From Acidobacteriota bacterium (GTDB taxonomy: Bacteria > Acidobacteriota > Blastocatellia > Pyrinomonadales > Pyrinomonadaceae): DNA of 49,748 bases. The notes below the pieces were generated by a model. It searched no databases, had not been told where the DNA came from, and saw only the letters and a list, made by a program, of their open reading frames with translations. Position 1 is the stretch's first letter. The number at the start of each line of letters is the position of its first letter. Shown here piece by piece: positions 14,373 to 23,038 of the stretch. The stretch is taken from contig JAKOVX010000088.1 of NCBI GenBank assembly GCA_029781855.1, forward strand, positions 1-49,748. Reading direction: 5' to 3'. A program made the position numbers and the translations under genes.

Positions 14373-14870
14373 ATGAAGATGCGATCTTTGTTTTTGGTTT
14401 TCATTTTTTCCGCTGCTGCGATCTCTGCAGCGGCTCAGTCGAGGGTCGTGACCAACGAGGACCTTGCGAAGTACCGCGAAGCGCGGGTAAAAGCAGAGAC
14501 GGATCTGCGTGAGAACTACGCAAAACTGGGGTTCCCATCGCCGGAAGAGCTTGAGCGGCGTCGGCAGCAATCGGCACAGGAGACCGCTGAGTACGCCGAG
14601 CGGATCAGGGCCGCGAACCTGGCAATAGAGCAGGAAGATGCACGCCGTCGATCAGTTCGAACGGTCTATTCGCCGCCCGTCTATTTGTCGAATGGCGATA
14701 CGGGCTACGGTGACTTTGGCTACGTCTATTTGAATGGACGATATTATCGTCAACGGGTTTGGCCTTTTCGGCAGGGATACACCCAGTCCGGGTACTTTGC
14801 GGGCGGTCAGTTTTGGCCGACCGGATCGGCTACACCTCCGCGGCCGTTTCGTGTGACGAGGCGACCATAG
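14373..14870 (+). CDS. Small exported protein of unknown function
   Basis: ATG at 14373 is chosen, with GGGGGTG about 6 bases upstream; a GTG three codons earlier is possible. The 165-residue product has a signal peptide (MKMRSLFLVFIFSAAAISAAAQS). A charged helical region follows (about 30-90, rich in Glu, Arg and Lys, with EELERRRQQSAQETAEYAERIRA-like text that may form a coiled coil). The C-terminal part is Gly/Tyr-rich (GDTGYGDFGYVYLNGRYY, YTQSGYFAGGQFWPTG). I do not recognise a family. It ends 6 bases before gatB, so it may share that transcript. Confidence 0.65.
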   Translation: MKMRSLFLVFIFSAAAISAAAQSRVVTNEDLAKYREARVKAETDLRENYAKLGFPSPEELERRRQQSAQETAEYAERIRAANLAIEQEDARRRSVRTVYSPPVYLSNGDTGYGDFGYVYLNGRYYRQRVWPFRQGYTQSGYFAGGQFWPTGSATPPRPFRVTRRP

Positions 14871-14876
14871 CAAATT

Positions 14877-16346
14877 ATGAAACAAGGCTGGGAAGCGGTC
14901 ATTGGCATGGAGATCCATGCCCAACTTGCAACTGAAACTAAGATATTCTGCGGATGCGCGGTCGAGACCGGAGGCGAACCGAACTCAAATACGTGTCCGG
15001 TGTGCCTCGGTTTGCCCGGGGCTTTGCCCGTATTGAATCGACGTGTGGTTGAGCTCGGGGCAAGGGCGGCTATGTCGCTCGGCCTCGAGATCCAGGAATC
15101 GTCTATCTTCTCGCGGAAGAACTATTTCTACCCGGATCTGCCGAAAGGGTATCAGATATCTCAGTACGACAAACCGTTTTCGGCAAATGGCCAGTTGACG
15201 ATCATGACCTCGGAACGCGACGACCAGGGCCGAGCCGTCGAGTGGAAGCCGATGACCATTCATATCCAGCGGATGCACCTCGAGGAAGATGCGGGTAAGA
15301 ATGTCCATGACGGATTGCCGGATGTGGACCGATTTTCGTACGTGGACCTTAATCGGGCTGGAACGCCGCTCGGCGAGATCGTCACGTCGCCGGATTTTAG
15401 GACGTCCTGGCAGGCATACGATTACGTCAATCACGTCCGCCGCGTCCTACAGTGGGTCGGGGCGAGCGATGCCGATATGGAAAAGGGAAATCTCCGCTGC
15501 GAAGCAAACGTCTCGGTTCGAAAGGTCGGCGAAAACGAATTTCGGAACAAGGTCGAGCTGAAAAACCTGAATTCGGTCCGTTTCATGCAGAAGGCCATCG
15601 AATACGAGATCGAACGGCAGATCGAGGCCCACGAAAAAGGTGAGGCAGTGAATCAAGAAACCCGGCTCTGGGACGAAAAGAACAACCAAACGCGCGTTAT
15701 GCGTTCCAAGGAAGACGCCCACGATTATCGGTATTTTCCGGAGCCCGACCTTCAACCACTGGTAGTTTCGGCCGATTTCATTGAACAAGTGAAGCGCGAA
15801 ATGCCCGAACTGCCTGATTCGATGCGTGACCGTTTTATGGATGTCTACGAGCTGAGCTATGCAGATGCCTCGCAACTCGTGGCAGAACGTGATCTCGCTG
15901 AGTATTTTGAGACAACCGCAAGATTCACGGCCAATCCGAAAATGTCTGCCAACTGGATATTGGGCGAGTTGACCCGCGAATTGAACAATTCCGGTAAGTC
16001 GGTTAGCGAAAGCCTGTTGACCGCCGAAGACCTTGCTGAATTGCTCAAGAACGTCGATTCTGGTGCGATCAACAATAACCAGGCCAAGGAAGCTCTCGTC
16101 GAGATGTTCGCGACGGGCAAGACCGCTGCCGTGGTGATCAGGGAAAAAGGGTTCGAGCAGGTGTCCGATAGCGGTGCGATCGAAAAGATCGTAGAGGACG
16201 TCATCGCCGCCAATCCGGGCCAGGTCGAGGCTTATCGCGGCGGCAAGGAAGCCCTTTTCGGTTTCTTCGTCGGCCAGGTGATGAAGGCCTCGCAAGGAAA
16301 AGCGAATCCTAAAATAGTCAACGACGTACTCAAACAAAAATTGTGA
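14877..16346 (+). CDS. gatB: Aspartyl/glutamyl-tRNA(Asn/Gln) amidotransferase subunit B
   Basis: The 489-residue protein is full length for GatB. Its N-terminus (WEAVIGMEIHAQLATETKIFCGC) and the motifs NTCPVCLGLPGALPVLN, SRKNYFYPDLPKGYQISQYD, RMHLEEDAGK and DLNRAGTPLGEIVTSPD identify the kinase-like GatB core. The C-terminal third (about 340-489) is the YqeY-type tRNA-binding tail. It phosphorylates and amidates misacylated Glu-tRNA(Gln) and/or Asp-tRNA(Asn) as part of GatCAB. Cys23 and Cys25 plus the later NTCPVC pair would form the zinc site. gatA and gatC are not in the window. The stop overlaps the next gene's GTG start by 3 bases. Confidence 0.97.
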   Translation: MKQGWEAVIGMEIHAQLATETKIFCGCAVETGGEPNSNTCPVCLGLPGALPVLNRRVVELGARAAMSLGLEIQESSIFSRKNYFYPDLPKGYQISQYDKPFSANGQLTIMTSERDDQGRAVEWKPMTIHIQRMHLEEDAGKNVHDGLPDVDRFSYVDLNRAGTPLGEIVTSPDFRTSWQAYDYVNHVRRVLQWVGASDADMEKGNLRCEANVSVRKVGENEFRNKVELKNLNSVRFMQKAIEYEIERQIEAHEKGEAVNQETRLWDEKNNQTRVMRSKEDAHDYRYFPEPDLQPLVVSADFIEQVKREMPELPDSMRDRFMDVYELSYADASQLVAERDLAEYFETTARFTANPKMSANWILGELTRELNNSGKSVSESLLTAEDLAELLKNVDSGAINNNQAKEALVEMFATGKTAAVVIREKGFEQVSDSGAIEKIVEDVIAANPGQVEAYRGGKEALFGFFVGQVMKASQGKANPKIVNDVLKQKL

Positions 16347-17059
16347 ATCTCGATAATAAATCCGCTGTCGTTACGGGAGGCACCAAAGGGATCGGCTTTT
16401 CGGTTGCCGAGAGCTTGGTGAAGGCAGGTGCCAGCGTATTCATATGCGGCCGGAACAAGGCCGAGTTGCGCGACGCCATTGCTGAACTGTCCCGATACGG
16501 ACAGGCCGGCGGGGAAGTCTGCGACGTTCGGAGCGAGGACCAAGTTCGCCAAATGCTGGAAGAGGCGGAACGGCTGTTTGGCGGCGTCGATATTCTGGTT
16601 AACAACGCAGGAATGGGCATCTTCGGAAAGACCGTCGAGGAACTTTCCGGCGACGAGTTTCGACAGACTCTCGAAACGAACCTTTTCGGGGTCTTTTATG
16701 CCTGCCACTATGCGGTGCCGATGATGAAGCGCCGCGGCGGCGGATATATCATCAATATTTCGTCGCTTGCCGGCCAGAACCCGCATCCTAAGATGGCAGC
16801 ATACAATGCGTCGAAATACGGTTTGAACGGGTTCTCCGAGGCACTCATGATGGAAGTCCGTCAGGAGAATATCAAGGTCAGCTACATTTGCCCGGGCAGC
16901 GTCAATACGGATTTCGGCGGAGACACGGCATCCGACGCCAAAGCGTGGCAGCTCCAGCCCGATGATATTGCCCAAGTGATAATGAACCTTTTGGCTATGC
17001 CGGATCGGGCATTGCCGAGCAAGATAGAGATCCGCCCTAGCAAACCGCCTGTTCGCTAG
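16343..17059 (+). CDS. Short-chain dehydrogenase/reductase
   Basis: This 238-residue classical SDR starts with GTG at 16343, overlapping the gatB stop. It has the cofactor motif TGGTKGIG (residues 11-18), NNAG (about 87-90), catalytic Ser in ISSLAG and YNASK with the active Tyr and Lys (about 152-156), then PGSVNTDF. An Arg (CGRNK) after beta-2 suggests NADP(H) preference. The substrate cannot be told; 3-oxoacyl-ACP reductase-like or general carbonyl reduction are both possible. Its stop codon shares the palindrome CTAG (17056-17059) with the stop of the convergent CheA-like gene. Confidence 0.9.
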   Translation: MNLDNKSAVVTGGTKGIGFSVAESLVKAGASVFICGRNKAELRDAIAELSRYGQAGGEVCDVRSEDQVRQMLEEAERLFGGVDILVNNAGMGIFGKTVEELSGDEFRQTLETNLFGVFYACHYAVPMMKRRGGGYIINISSLAGQNPHPKMAAYNASKYGLNGFSEALMMEVRQENIKVSYICPGSVNTDFGGDTASDAKAWQLQPDDIAQVIMNLLAMPDRALPSKIEIRPSKPPVR

Positions 17060-19203
17060 GCGGCTCTCAATGCGAGAACATCACTTATTATTCCTTCGAT
17101 GTCTTTAGATTGGAGCGGCTTGATCTTATAATCCGAAGCTCCAAGTTCGATAGCGAGTTGTACATGGGCTTCGTCCGAGAGCGATGTTGCCATCACGACG
17201 GGTATGTCGCCAAGTGTTTCGGTGTTCTTGACGCACTCCAGTAATTGCCACCCGTCCATTACGGGCATTTCAACATCCGAGAGGATCAGATCGGGACGCC
17301 AAACGTTCGAGAGCAGTAGTTCCATCGCTTCCGCACCGTCAACCGCCGTAATGACCCGATGACCAGCGGCCTCGATCATCTTAGCGGTTTGGCGGCGGAT
17401 GCTGGCCGAATCGTCTACCAGGAGCACCAGCGCCGAATCCGGATCGATCGCGGTCTTCGCCGGTTCGTTCACAACCGTAGTTTCGTTCGTCGTCGACGAC
17501 CGGAGCACGAGCGGCATTCGGATCGTGAAAGTCGTTCCCTCCTGGGGTACAGATCGAATCTGAATCGACCCGCCATGGGCCTCGACACCTTCCTTGACAA
17601 TACTCATCCCAACGCCTCTTCCGGCATTGAGATTTATTGTGTCGGCCGTTGTCAGGCCGCGTTGGAATATCAGGTCGAGCGCATCTGATTCGTTCATTCG
17701 ACCCGCTTGCTCGGGGGTGATAATGCCGTCTTGCACCGCCTTTTGCTTCAACCTTGTGCCGGAGATCCCTCGTCCGTCATCAGATACCTCGAGTGTGACG
17801 CCGTTGTCATCGGAATCCACTCGTATCCGAATTTGTCCCTTATCGGGCTTGCCGATCAGCCGTCTTGTTTCTTCATTTTCGATTCCGTGAACAACGGCGT
17901 TCTTGAGCAGATGGATCAGCGGTTCGATTAGTGCGTCGATAACCTGAGTATCGACCTCGCAGTCGCCGTTTTCAAAAACGGCCGCGGCTTTCTTGTTTTC
18001 TTCCTGACAAGTTACCTGCACTGCACGGGTCAGCCGCGTTTCAAGCGTACCGAATCTGACCATTCGAATTTGCAGTAGTCTTTCGCGGATCTCGTCCGTT
18101 AGCAAATGTTGCGATCGCGTGAGGGAGCGGAGTGCTTCGATTATGTCGTTCCTGTTTCCGCTCGATCCGACGCCTATCAGCTCCTCGAAATGACCGTCAA
18201 TGGAATTGCGATTGGTCGCAAGCTCCTGCGATAGCTTAATAAGGTGATCGAGCCGATCAAGCGAAACGCGCACAATATGGGCCGAAGCTGCCTTCACCGC
18301 TTCCGGTTTCGGTCCGCGATCCGGATGACTCGCCATTTCGGGCGAGTTTTTTCTCGATTTGTCTGTGTTTCGAGTCTTCGAGAACTCGGCGATAACACGC
18401 TCAAATTCTTTATAGAGTTTTTCGAGCGCTACAGTCTCGTCATCAAATTCGGTGCCGGCAGAGAACGCCTCGAGCCGTTTCGATGCCTGCGAAAGCAGCT
18501 CGAGTGGATCGGGCGGGATCGCAGCTTTCGACTCGACTATTTGGTCAAGAAGGTCTTCGACGCGGTGGGCGAGTGCCGAGGCATCTCGCTGTCCGACGAT
18601 CCCTGCAGCTCCCTTGAAAGTGTGGGCGTTTCGACGGATCTCCCACAATGCTTCGCGATCGTTCGGGTCCCGTTGGAGAGCCAGAATATTATTTGCAATG
18701 TTGTTGGTAAGTTCCGAGGCCTCGGACCGGAATATCTCGAGAGTCTCTTCGTCAATGTCGAAATTTAGAAACGCGGGGTTCGACGTCTCACGGAACTCAT
18801 CAACTTTCAGAAGCTCAAATGATCGGTCGACGAAATCGGATACATTTTCGAGGAAGCCATCGGAATCGAGCGGGATCTGCAGCAGCCTCTCTTCGATCCT
18901 GGCGACGATATCGAGAGCAGCTCCAAAGTCCGACGGCGAAGGGTTGGAAACGAGCATCACATTCAGTGATTTCTCGCATCTGTTCGCCAATTCGACAATG
19001 TCCGCGCGTTCGTTCTCGAGTGCGTCGCGCCGAAGTAAGTGTAGGCTGCGGAGAGAAAGATCAATGTCACCCGACGAAGCCCGGTCCTGGCCGAAGATCA
19101 GTATCCCATTGCGAACGCCGGCGAGCCGGCTCGCAGACCTCTCGACAAATGCGCTGATGATCGACTGATCCTTTACTGAGGAATCTGCTCCGCCGGTGAT
19201 CAT
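17056..19203 (-). CDS. CheA-like hybrid histidine kinase with receiver domain, no CheW domain
   Basis: The 715-residue protein has these parts: an N-terminal helical region (about 1-140), an HPt domain (about 150-250) with phospho-acceptor His194 in NAHTFKGAAG, a CheA-type dimerisation segment (about 310-380, VSLDRLDHLIKLSQELATN), a HATPase (about 400-568) with N-box HLLKNAVVHGIE, G1 DDGRGI and G2 NAGRGVGMSIV, and a receiver domain (about 590-712) with phospho-Asp643 in LSDVEMP and a KP at 695-696. In classical CheA a CheW-like domain follows the ATPase; here only about 25 Thr/Val-rich residues do. The upstream partner gene, 15 bases away, encodes a second receiver. Such kinases usually run chemotaxis-like or type IV pilus (twitching) control; the output here is not shown. 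Confidence 0.9.
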   Translation of the reverse strand: MITGGADSSVKDQSIISAFVERSASRLAGVRNGILIFGQDRASSGDIDLSLRSLHLLRRDALENERADIVELANRCEKSLNVMLVSNPSPSDFGAALDIVARIEERLLQIPLDSDGFLENVSDFVDRSFELLKVDEFRETSNPAFLNFDIDEETLEIFRSEASELTNNIANNILALQRDPNDREALWEIRRNAHTFKGAAGIVGQRDASALAHRVEDLLDQIVESKAAIPPDPLELLSQASKRLEAFSAGTEFDDETVALEKLYKEFERVIAEFSKTRNTDKSRKNSPEMASHPDRGPKPEAVKAASAHIVRVSLDRLDHLIKLSQELATNRNSIDGHFEELIGVGSSGNRNDIIEALRSLTRSQHLLTDEIRERLLQIRMVRFGTLETRLTRAVQVTCQEENKKAAAVFENGDCEVDTQVIDALIEPLIHLLKNAVVHGIENEETRRLIGKPDKGQIRIRVDSDDNGVTLEVSDDGRGISGTRLKQKAVQDGIITPEQAGRMNESDALDLIFQRGLTTADTINLNAGRGVGMSIVKEGVEAHGGSIQIRSVPQEGTTFTIRMPLVLRSSTTNETTVVNEPAKTAIDPDSALVLLVDDSASIRRQTAKMIEAAGHRVITAVDGAEAMELLLSNVWRPDLILSDVEMPVMDGWQLLECVKNTETLGDIPVVMATSLSDEAHVQLAIELGASDYKIKPLQSKDIEGIISDVLALRAA

Positions 19204-19218
19204 TTGAAATGTAAACGC

Positions 19219-21498
19219 TTATTGGACTGAGCCTTCGGGAAGTAGATAGGTCTCAAGTGCTTTCATCAGCGTTTCCGGCCCAAACGGCTTTGTGATGTAA
19301 CCTGTGGTTCCGGCCATCTTGCCTCTGACTTTGTCAAAAAAGCCATCCTTGCCGGAGATCATCACAACAGGTACATCTTTGACGCTTTCTTTGGAGCGGA
19401 TCAATTTACAGACCGAATAACCGTCCATTCTCGGCATCGCAATATCAAGAAGCACAAGATCCGGAACAACTCTTTCCAGTGTCTCCATTGCCTCGACGCC
19501 GTCGACCGCACACATGACATTGTGACCGCACTTTTCAAGTTTGCTCGAGATGAGCTTGCGGACAGTCGCACTGTCGTCGACGACCAGGATCGTCTTGCCC
19601 TTCGGCATTGCTTCGACATTCTCTTCGTGGCGGCGGAGGTCCTCTAACCTGATCGCCATCGTGTTGATCTGCGATCCGAGAATGACATTGTTAGGATTTA
19701 ACTGTCCCGCCTCATGAAGGTAAACCATGCCCTGGTCGTAGTTGCCAAGGTTGAAATGGCCTAGTGCGAGGGATACCAGTTCATGTTCGCTGAACTGCCG
19801 AAGATCCCATTCAGATTCCATTCGGGCGACCGATGCCTGGACCGCGTCACGATCGACACCAGAGTCGCCGAAGAGCAATTCGATCTCCGACAACGTCAGT
19901 ACAGCCCGACAGTGTGAACATGCGAATGCCTGAGATTCGTTCTCGCCTTCGCAGAAATCGCATTTGACCAAGTTGGCCTGCGGCTGTTTTGCGGCTGCCG
20001 GCTCTTGCTCAGCCACTACCTGAACTTCGGGTTCCTCGACTTGCGGATCTTCGAAGAACGGTTTCTGCACTGGCTCCTCGGAGACGTCCATTGCCTGACC
20101 CTGGTTGATCGATGCGAGAGCGGCATTTATCTCGTCGTCAGACTGAACTTCCGAAGCTTGTCGCGAAACGGTGACTGCTTCGTCTGTCGAAAACTCGCTG
20201 TCAAATGACGGCGGAGCGGGGAACTCTTGTTCATACGGCGCTTCTTCCACCGAAAATTCCGCGGGTTGAGCTTGCGGCTCGTAGCTCTCCGGTTCTTCGA
20301 CTACATCAGACTCAAACTTCATGCCGTAGGTCGTAAGCGTCGGATCGAACGCAGGCGGCTCTTCGACGGATTCAGGTGCAGCAAATTCCTGTTCATAAAC
20401 GCTGTCAGGAGCTTCGTCAACGGCCTTTCCGTTCAGGCTAAGGTCGAGAACGGTGTCATAGCTCCGGGTCGGGCCACGCTGTTCGTCCTCAAACAAGAGC
20501 GGCTCCGACGGCTTTGGCATTACGGGAAATTCGATAACGTGTTCGGCCGGTGCGGACGCTTCGGGTTCGTCTGAAGCACGCATTTCAACCGTCTCGCGCT
20601 CGTGCAGTGGCACATACTCATTCTCGTGCTCGTCCGCAAGTTCCTGTGTCGAAGCGGCCGGCATTTCCGGTTCGTGATGGGCTACGGTCGAGGCAACCGC
20701 TTTGGACTGCGAGAGATATTCGACACCTGCTTTTGCGAACGGATTCTCTGGGTCGAGCTCGAACGCACGCATGTAAGAGGCCAACTTCTCGTCGAAAGAA
20801 GCAGCGAGCTGAGAACGAAGAAGCCACGCTGCGAGGTTTTCGGTATCAGCTTCTACCAATTCGTTAACGATCTCATTTGCCTTTTCTGTTTCACCGGCAA
20901 ATGCAGCGTTGTGAGCCGTTGCAAGCTTTGATGCGACCCGTGACTCGCTGATCTCGTTCATGGCTTCACGTGCGGATTGATTGTCCGGGTCAATATCCAA
21001 GACGCGAGCGAGACAGTCTTCGCGTTCGTCGTCCGATTGTGCAAGCGTGGACTTCCAAAACCAAGCTGACTCGCAACGGTCGTCGTACGAAACCGCGCGA
21101 TCAAAACACTGACGGGCAAATTCCGGCTCATCGTCTGTTTTGGCCGCAATACCCCGCTGGACAAAAGTCTTGGCGAGTAGGGTTTTGGTAGCAGCTTCCC
21201 ATTCGAGGGCCCTTTGATTTTGCGGGTCGAGACTCAAGACCTTCGTCAGGAATCCGAGCAATTCTTCGGGATACTCGCTAATGGACGACAGCCAGAGCCA
21301 GGCGTCAACCTGATTCGGATCTGTCTCGGTGACCCGCAGAAGAAGAGTCCGCGCGGCCGCGCGGTCGCCGCTCTGGGCGGCGGCGATGCCCTTTTTGAGC
21401 ATCTGCTCCGTGTCTCCATGAGCGTGATCCTGAGGTTCGACGGTTTGCTGGTTATGAAATTGGTGCGGTGCGACGTTCGATTCGATTTCTAGTCTCAT
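19219..21498 (-). CDS. TPR protein with zinc ribbon and C-terminal receiver (PilG/CheY-like)
   Basis: The 759-residue cytoplasmic protein begins with TPR-like helices (about 30-260: GDRAAARTLLLRVTETDPNQ, DPENPFAKAG). A long acidic, Pro/Glu-rich low-complexity linker follows (about 265-505). Next is a CxxC-x10-CxxC zinc ribbon (Cys513, 516, 527, 530), another short TPR-like part, and a receiver domain (635-759) with ILVVDDSATVRK, phospho-Asp685 in LLDIAMPRMDG and ITKPFG. The receiver resembles PilG/PilH type regulators of twitching motility. It precedes the CheA-like kinase by 15 bases and is probably the kinase's phosphorylation target; the TPR and ribbon regions may recruit partners. The role is inferred from architecture and adjacency. 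Confidence 0.85.
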   Translation of the reverse strand: MRLEIESNVAPHQFHNQQTVEPQDHAHGDTEQMLKKGIAAAQSGDRAAARTLLLRVTETDPNQVDAWLWLSSISEYPEELLGFLTKVLSLDPQNQRALEWEAATKTLLAKTFVQRGIAAKTDDEPEFARQCFDRAVSYDDRCESAWFWKSTLAQSDDEREDCLARVLDIDPDNQSAREAMNEISESRVASKLATAHNAAFAGETEKANEIVNELVEADTENLAAWLLRSQLAASFDEKLASYMRAFELDPENPFAKAGVEYLSQSKAVASTVAHHEPEMPAASTQELADEHENEYVPLHERETVEMRASDEPEASAPAEHVIEFPVMPKPSEPLLFEDEQRGPTRSYDTVLDLSLNGKAVDEAPDSVYEQEFAAPESVEEPPAFDPTLTTYGMKFESDVVEEPESYEPQAQPAEFSVEEAPYEQEFPAPPSFDSEFSTDEAVTVSRQASEVQSDDEINAALASINQGQAMDVSEEPVQKPFFEDPQVEEPEVQVVAEQEPAAAKQPQANLVKCDFCEGENESQAFACSHCRAVLTLSEIELLFGDSGVDRDAVQASVARMESEWDLRQFSEHELVSLALGHFNLGNYDQGMVYLHEAGQLNPNNVILGSQINTMAIRLEDLRRHEENVEAMPKGKTILVVDDSATVRKLISSKLEKCGHNVMCAVDGVEAMETLERVVPDLVLLDIAMPRMDGYSVCKLIRSKESVKDVPVVMISGKDGFFDKVRGKMAGTTGYITKPFGPETLMKALETYLLPEGSVQ

Positions 21499-21702
21499 AA
21501 TTCGAATTCAGACAATGGTTAGCCCGGTTTTTAAGTGGTTTTGAAGGAGTTGACGTTTATGGAAAACGCAACTAGTCAGATTAATTCCAAAAGCAAGCCG
21601 GATGCCACGGTGAACAATTCCGCAAACTGTTGATAATTGGACGATTAAGACCTAAAATAGGGGCTTTGAGACAGTTTAGAGATTTTCTGATCGACACTCG
21701 CT

Positions 21703-21780
21703 GGTGACAAAACGGGTTGAAGTGACAATAACTGTCACCAAGCGTTGACAAAATCGGTCAAAATTCGTCGAACTTTGACC
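21703..21780 (+). promoter_or_regulatory. Cluster of TGACA/GTCA inverted repeats, probable operator
   Basis: Inside the 287-base gap between divergent genes are GGTGACA (21703-21709), the palindrome GTGACA-ATAAC-TGTCAC (21722-21738), TTGAC-(7)-GTCAA (21745-21761) and GGTCAAA-(11)-TTTGACC (21756-21780), the last ending 5 bases before the flavoprotein ATG. The shared half-site TGAC/GTCA suggests a dimeric regulator. The rest of the gap (21499-21700) shows only a 24-codon reading frame that I do not accept as a gene. Confidence 0.5.
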
Positions 21781-21785
21781 CGCAT

Positions 21786-22742
21786 ATGACTGTAACCAAT
21801 CAAGAATTCGACGCGGTGATCATCGGCGGCGGGCCCGCTGGGCTGTCATGTGCGATCTGGTGCAAGGACCTCGGCCTAGACGCCGTACTGATCGAGAAAA
21901 ATGCGGACTTTGGTGGAAATCTTCACAATATCTACAATCCGATAGACAATTATCCCGGATTGGCTACGGCAAACGGACGCGAAATGAGCGAACGGTTTTT
22001 GGATCACGCAAAGCGTTCCGGAACATTGCTTCGGACCAGTTGTTGTGCCGTTCGTGTCGATCCCGTTTCCAAAACCGTGGAACTCGGGGACAAGACAAAT
22101 CTTAGCTCGCGAGCGATCGTCTTTGCGACCGGTGTCCGGCGCCGGAAACTCGGTGTTGAGGGCGAAGAGGACTTTGAGGGCCGCGGCATTTTAAGATCCG
22201 GCTCGACGTCTGTGGACCTCGTCGCCGGTAAGACCGTCGCGATAGTTGGCGGAGGGGACGCGGCTTTGGAGAATGCGGTCATGCTGTCAAAAACAGCCGC
22301 TAAGCTCTATGTCATCCATCGAGGCGATCGGTTGTCGGCACGGTCCCAATTCATCGATATCGCGACTACAGCTCCAAATGTGACGATCTTGCTCGGTCAC
22401 AAGGTAACGTCGATCAACGGCAGCGGTTCGATCGAGTCGATAGATGTTGAAAATGTGCGGGACAAAACGAGTAGATCACTCTCGATAGATCATTTGTTGA
22501 TCCGAATCGGAGTGGAGCCCAATGCCGAGCTCTTTCGCGGAATCATCAAAACTGATAATAACGGCTATGCTGAGGTAAATAGCCGCTGCGAGACTTCAGT
22601 CGCGGGAATTTACGCTATCGGCGATGTAGCTGACCCGATCGCTCCGACTATCAGTTCAGCCGTTGGGCACGGGGCCATCGTGGCCAAGGTGATCCGAAGC
22701 TCATCGCGATCGTTGCAAAACGGTTCGTTCGTTCTCAGATAA
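21786..22742 (+). CDS. Thioredoxin-reductase-like FAD/NAD(P) oxidoreductase lacking the redox CxxC
   Basis: This 318-residue protein has the two Rossmann folds of the family: FAD motif VIIGGGPAGLSCA (residues 11-23), ATG at 114-116, NAD(P) motif VAIVGGGDAALENA (151-164) with HRGDR, and the second FAD motif GIYAIGDVADP. At the place where thioredoxin reductases carry CATC, residues 136-147 read LRSGSTSVDLVA, with no cysteine. Family knowledge: CxxC-less relatives include ferredoxin/flavodoxin-NADP reductases of the TrxR-like type and other NAD(P)H oxidoreductases. It is therefore unlikely to reduce thioredoxin directly. It is monocistronic and sits behind a cluster of inverted repeats. Confidence 0.85.
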   Translation: MTVTNQEFDAVIIGGGPAGLSCAIWCKDLGLDAVLIEKNADFGGNLHNIYNPIDNYPGLATANGREMSERFLDHAKRSGTLLRTSCCAVRVDPVSKTVELGDKTNLSSRAIVFATGVRRRKLGVEGEEDFEGRGILRSGSTSVDLVAGKTVAIVGGGDAALENAVMLSKTAAKLYVIHRGDRLSARSQFIDIATTAPNVTILLGHKVTSINGSGSIESIDVENVRDKTSRSLSIDHLLIRIGVEPNAELFRGIIKTDNNGYAEVNSRCETSVAGIYAIGDVADPIAPTISSAVGHGAIVAKVIRSSSRSLQNGSFVLR

Positions 22743-22912
22743 TTTGGATAACGTCCGAGAATTTGAATTGAAAAGCTTGATTCAATTGGAGTTGGAGGTA
22801 TTAGAGCTGAGTTGCAATGGAGCCCGATTAAACTTTCCAACTTCATAAACGAGCGAGATTTGTTGCGTTAGAATCACAAAACGCAATTCATTTATTAGTT
22901 GACGAATCATTT

Positions 22913-22928
22913 TGGCACAGTCCGTGCC
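22913..22928 (+). promoter_or_regulatory. Candidate sigma-54 (-24/-12) promoter of the large TonB receptor
   Basis: TGGCAC-AGTCC-GTGCC keeps the GG and GC dinucleotides (22914-22915 and 22926-22927) exactly 10 bases apart, as sigma-54 requires, and matches TGGCAC at -24. The predicted start, near 22938, would leave a leader of about 100 bases. The site is also a 5-bp inverted repeat (GGCAC/GTGCC). The rest of 22743-23038 shows nothing else I can name. Confidence 0.45.
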
Positions 22929-23038
22929 TAAGTATTTGCGGATCATTTTTCATTTTTAACTAACTTGCACTTTTTCCGGTGTTTTAGCCTTGTGATTCTT
23001 TTGCAGGGTTGTTGTCTTAAATAAATCAGGAGGAAACT

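Noticed and set aside
15447..16337. Long minus-strand frame inside gatB
   Set aside because: gatB is unmistakable on the plus strand; the antisense frame has no recognisable motif and reflects codon bias.
21559..21633. 24-codon reading frame with GGAG upstream, between the divergent TPR/receiver gene and the flavoprotein
   Set aside because: Too short to judge; composition is not coding-like and no leader-peptide feature (repeated codons, terminator) was seen.
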